From: PALSA-607 sp036501485
Lineage (GTDB): Bacteria; Actinomycetota; Actinomycetes; Acidothermales; Acidothermaceae
Assembly (NCBI GenBank): GCA_036501485.1
Contig: DASYAG010000102.1
Span: 1 to 64,000 of the forward strand
Length of the DNA: 64,000 bases
Reading direction: 5' to 3'
A program made the position numbers and the translations under genes. The notes beneath the pieces are model-generated. The model saw only the letters and a list, made by a program, of their open reading frames with translations. It made no database searches and was not told where the DNA came from. Each line of letters opens with the position of its first letter. The stretch's first letter is position 1. This document shows positions 62,284-64,000 of this stretch, piece by piece.

Positions 62284-63399
62284 TCAACCTCCTGAGACGA
62301 CCTCAGCATCGAGCAAGGGCGTCGGATCGTCCGCGTGTTCGCGCCAATTCGCGGGCAGTTGCACCGGACGCGGACCGTGTAGATGTCCCCGCGGGAGGTT
62401 GCGAACTGCCGCCGGCAACGGCATCGCCGGATCGAGAGTCTCGAGAAGCTCGTCGAGCTCGCCGGCAGTCTCGGCGTCCATCAATGCTCGTCGGATGTAT
62501 CCGCCGACGGGGAACCCGGTCAGATACCAACCGATGTGCTTGCGAAACGCGCGGACGCCGAGTTGCGGCGTCCGCTTATGAGTCATGAGAAGTTCGACGT
62601 GGCGGCGCATCACCGCGATGACTTCGCCGAGCGCTGGCGGCGGACCGATCGGCTCGCCGGCCAAGACCTGCGTGAGCTCGCGGAACAACCATGGCTTGCC
62701 CAGACAGCCGCGGCCGACCACGACACCTGCGCATCCGGTCTCGCGCATCATGCGCACCGCATCATCAGCGGCCCAGATGTCGCCGTTGCCCAACACCGGC
62801 ACGGAGGTGATCGCTTCGCGAAGCTTGGTGATCGCCGACCAGTCGGCTGCGCCCGAATACAACTGCTCGGCAGTCCTGGCATGCAAAGCGATCGCAGCGA
62901 CGCCCACGTCTTCGGCCGCGCGCGCGGCGTCGAGGTAGGTCAGCGTGTCGTCGTCGATGCCCTTGCGCATCTTTACCGTGACGGGAACTGTGCCCGCCGC
63001 TCTTACCGCTGCGGCAACAACGGCCCGGAACAGCACGCGCCGAAGCGGCAGCGCCGCACCTCCGCCGACTCGGTTCACCTTCTGCGCGGGGCAACCGAAG
63101 TTGAGGTCAATGTGGTCGACGCCAATCTCACCAACGGCGTGGCGCACCGCCGCATACATCACCTCGGGATCGACGCCGTACAGCTGCAGGCTGCGCACCG
63201 GTTCGTCGTCTCCGAAGCGCACCATCGCCTCGGTGTTTGGATTGTGTTCGATCACGGCCCGTGCCGACACCATCTCGCTCACGTACAGCGCAGCGCCGTA
63301 ACTTCGGCACAGCTGGCGAAACGGCACGTTGGTCACTCCCGCCATCGGCGCGAGCACGACCGGCGGGTCGACTTCGATTGGCCCGATCTTCAGCGCCAC
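62284..63399 (-). CDS. dusB: tRNA-dihydrouridine synthase
   Basis: This 371-aa FMN enzyme reduces uridines in the tRNA D-loop. Conserved elements are VVLAPMAGVTNVPFRQLCR, HIDLNFGCPAQKVNRVGGGAAL with the catalytic Cys, VTVKMRKGID, ALHARTAEQLYSG, VLGNGDIW and GVVVGRGCLGKPW. The order fits DusB. It overlaps maf upstream by 10 nt. Confidence 0.96.
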   Translation of the reverse strand: MALKIGPIEVDPPVVLAPMAGVTNVPFRQLCRSYGAALYVSEMVSARAVIEHNPNTEAMVRFGDDEPVRSLQLYGVDPEVMYAAVRHAVGEIGVDHIDLNFGCPAQKVNRVGGGAALPLRRVLFRAVVAAAVRAAGTVPVTVKMRKGIDDDTLTYLDAARAAEDVGVAAIALHARTAEQLYSGAADWSAITKLREAITSVPVLGNGDIWAADDAVRMMRETGCAGVVVGRGCLGKPWLFRELTQVLAGEPIGPPPALGEVIAVMRRHVELLMTHKRTPQLGVRAFRKHIGWYLTGFPVGGYIRRALMDAETAGELDELLETLDPAMPLPAAVRNLPRGHLHGPRPVQLPANWREHADDPTPLLDAEVVSGG

Positions 63400-63986
63400 A
63401 GGTCCACGATCCTGATGTCGATGTCGGCGAGCAGTCGACGCAACAGCGGCAACGACAGACCGATCACGTTGCCGTGGTCGCCCTCGATCCTTTCGATGAA
63501 AGGCGCGGCGAACCCGTCGAGGGTAAACGCACCGGCAACTTTCATCGGTTCGCCGGTAGCGATGTAAGCGTTGAGTTCGTCATCTGTCGGCGTCCCGAAA
63601 TGCACGGTCGTACTTGCTACCCCCGACGCCTCGCGTCCTGAGCCGACGTCGATAACGCAGTGGCCTGTGACGAGCACGCCGCTGCGACCACGCATGCGCT
63701 GCCAATAGTGCCGCGCCGCCTCCGGTGTGGGCGGCTTGCCCATGACGTCACCGTCGAAACTCAACATCGAGTCGCAGCCGATCACCACTGAGCTCGCCGG
63801 CACGTGTTTTGCGACCGCGGCGGCCTTGCGCACCGCAAGAGTCTCGACGAGATAGACAGGATCGGCCTTGTCGACCGCATCCTCATCGACGCCGCTGACC
63901 ATCACGATGGGATCGAACCCGGCGTCCCATAGGAGGCGCAGCCGCGCAGGCGACGCCGAAGCGAGGACGACCTGTCGTGACTGCAT
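63390..63986 (-). CDS. maf: Maf-family nucleoside triphosphate pyrophosphatase
   Basis: This 198-aa enzyme hydrolyses non-canonical or modified NTPs and is linked to septum control. Motifs are VVLASASPARLRLL, VIGCDSMLSFDGDVMGKP, RMRGRSGVLVTGHCV and FIERIEGDHGNVIGLSL. The complete gene ends 10 nt inside dusB, and its start is 14 nt from the window edge, so upstream context is lost. Confidence 0.96.
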   Translation of the reverse strand: MQSRQVVLASASPARLRLLWDAGFDPIVMVSGVDEDAVDKADPVYLVETLAVRKAAAVAKHVPASSVVIGCDSMLSFDGDVMGKPPTPEAARHYWQRMRGRSGVLVTGHCVIDVGSGREASGVASTTVHFGTPTDDELNAYIATGEPMKVAGAFTLDGFAAPFIERIEGDHGNVIGLSLPLLRRLLADIDIRIVDLWR

Positions 63987-64000
63987 CAGGCCACAATCTT

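Overview
The window is a 64 kb piece of high-GC chromosome from an actinobacterium. Supporting signs are ClpC/Lsr2, an IdeR-type regulator with all metal ligands, DUF3180, DUF2277 and DUF2630 proteins, a DUF222/HNH endonuclease, a DUF2342 metalloprotease, frequent GTG starts and pervasive 4-nt (ATGA/GTGA) overlaps between genes. The gene order dacB - DUF2342 protease - tilS - hpt - ftsH - folE - folP - folB - folK - panC - nadB - nadC - coaX - lysS - lsr2 - clpC is a conserved actinobacterial housekeeping block. Placement below phylum is a guess (Frankiales/Jatrophihabitans-like). No rRNA, tRNA, IS element, prophage or CRISPR array was seen.

Region 1 (1-21.8 kb, almost all minus strand) is that block. 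Read in transcription order it gives cell-wall and nucleotide genes (dacB, metalloprotease, tilS, hpt), the FtsH protease, tetrahydrofolate synthesis interrupted by an MprF/LysX-like DUF2156 membrane protein (folE, DUF2156, folP, folB, folK), a DUF3180 protein, two PH-domain membrane proteins, then NAD and coenzyme A synthesis (DUF2520 reductase-like, panC, nadB, nadC, coaX), lysS, argA, lsr2 and the 5' end of clpC. A lone forward gene, ppa, sits beside dacB.

Region 2 (21.8-33.4 kb) is mixed: an NlpC/P60 peptidoglycan hydrolase with a direct-repeat operator, a PIN-PhoH ATPase, a CsbD-like stress protein with a strong terminator, IdeR, a lipoprotein M15 peptidase, a PAP2 enzyme, a quinone reductase/aldo-keto reductase pair, a tandem GNAT protein and a DUF222/HNH endonuclease.

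Region 3 (33.5-40.6 kb) is a compact histidine-utilisation operon, hutH-hutU-(M20 amidohydrolase)-hutF-hutI. It degrades histidine to formylglutamate. No hutG is present, and the M20 enzyme is the natural candidate for the last step.

Region 4 (40.9-64 kb) holds two c-di-GMP enzymes, pirin, a DUF885 hydrolase, a GT20 OtsA-like enzyme, two convergent overlapping DHA2 exporters, a cold-shock protein, an unannotated 60-aa gene with its own terminator, a fatty acid desaturase, a GabD1-type dehydrogenase, an amidohydrolase coupled to a Tudor-like mini-protein, a RecQ helicase fused to a phosphoribosyltransferase domain, DusB and Maf.

A feature running through the whole window is recent short tandem duplication. 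Units are 15 or 18 bp inside genes and 17 bp at gene junctions, at eight places. One of them builds a six-codon upstream ORF exactly overlapping the hutU start codon.
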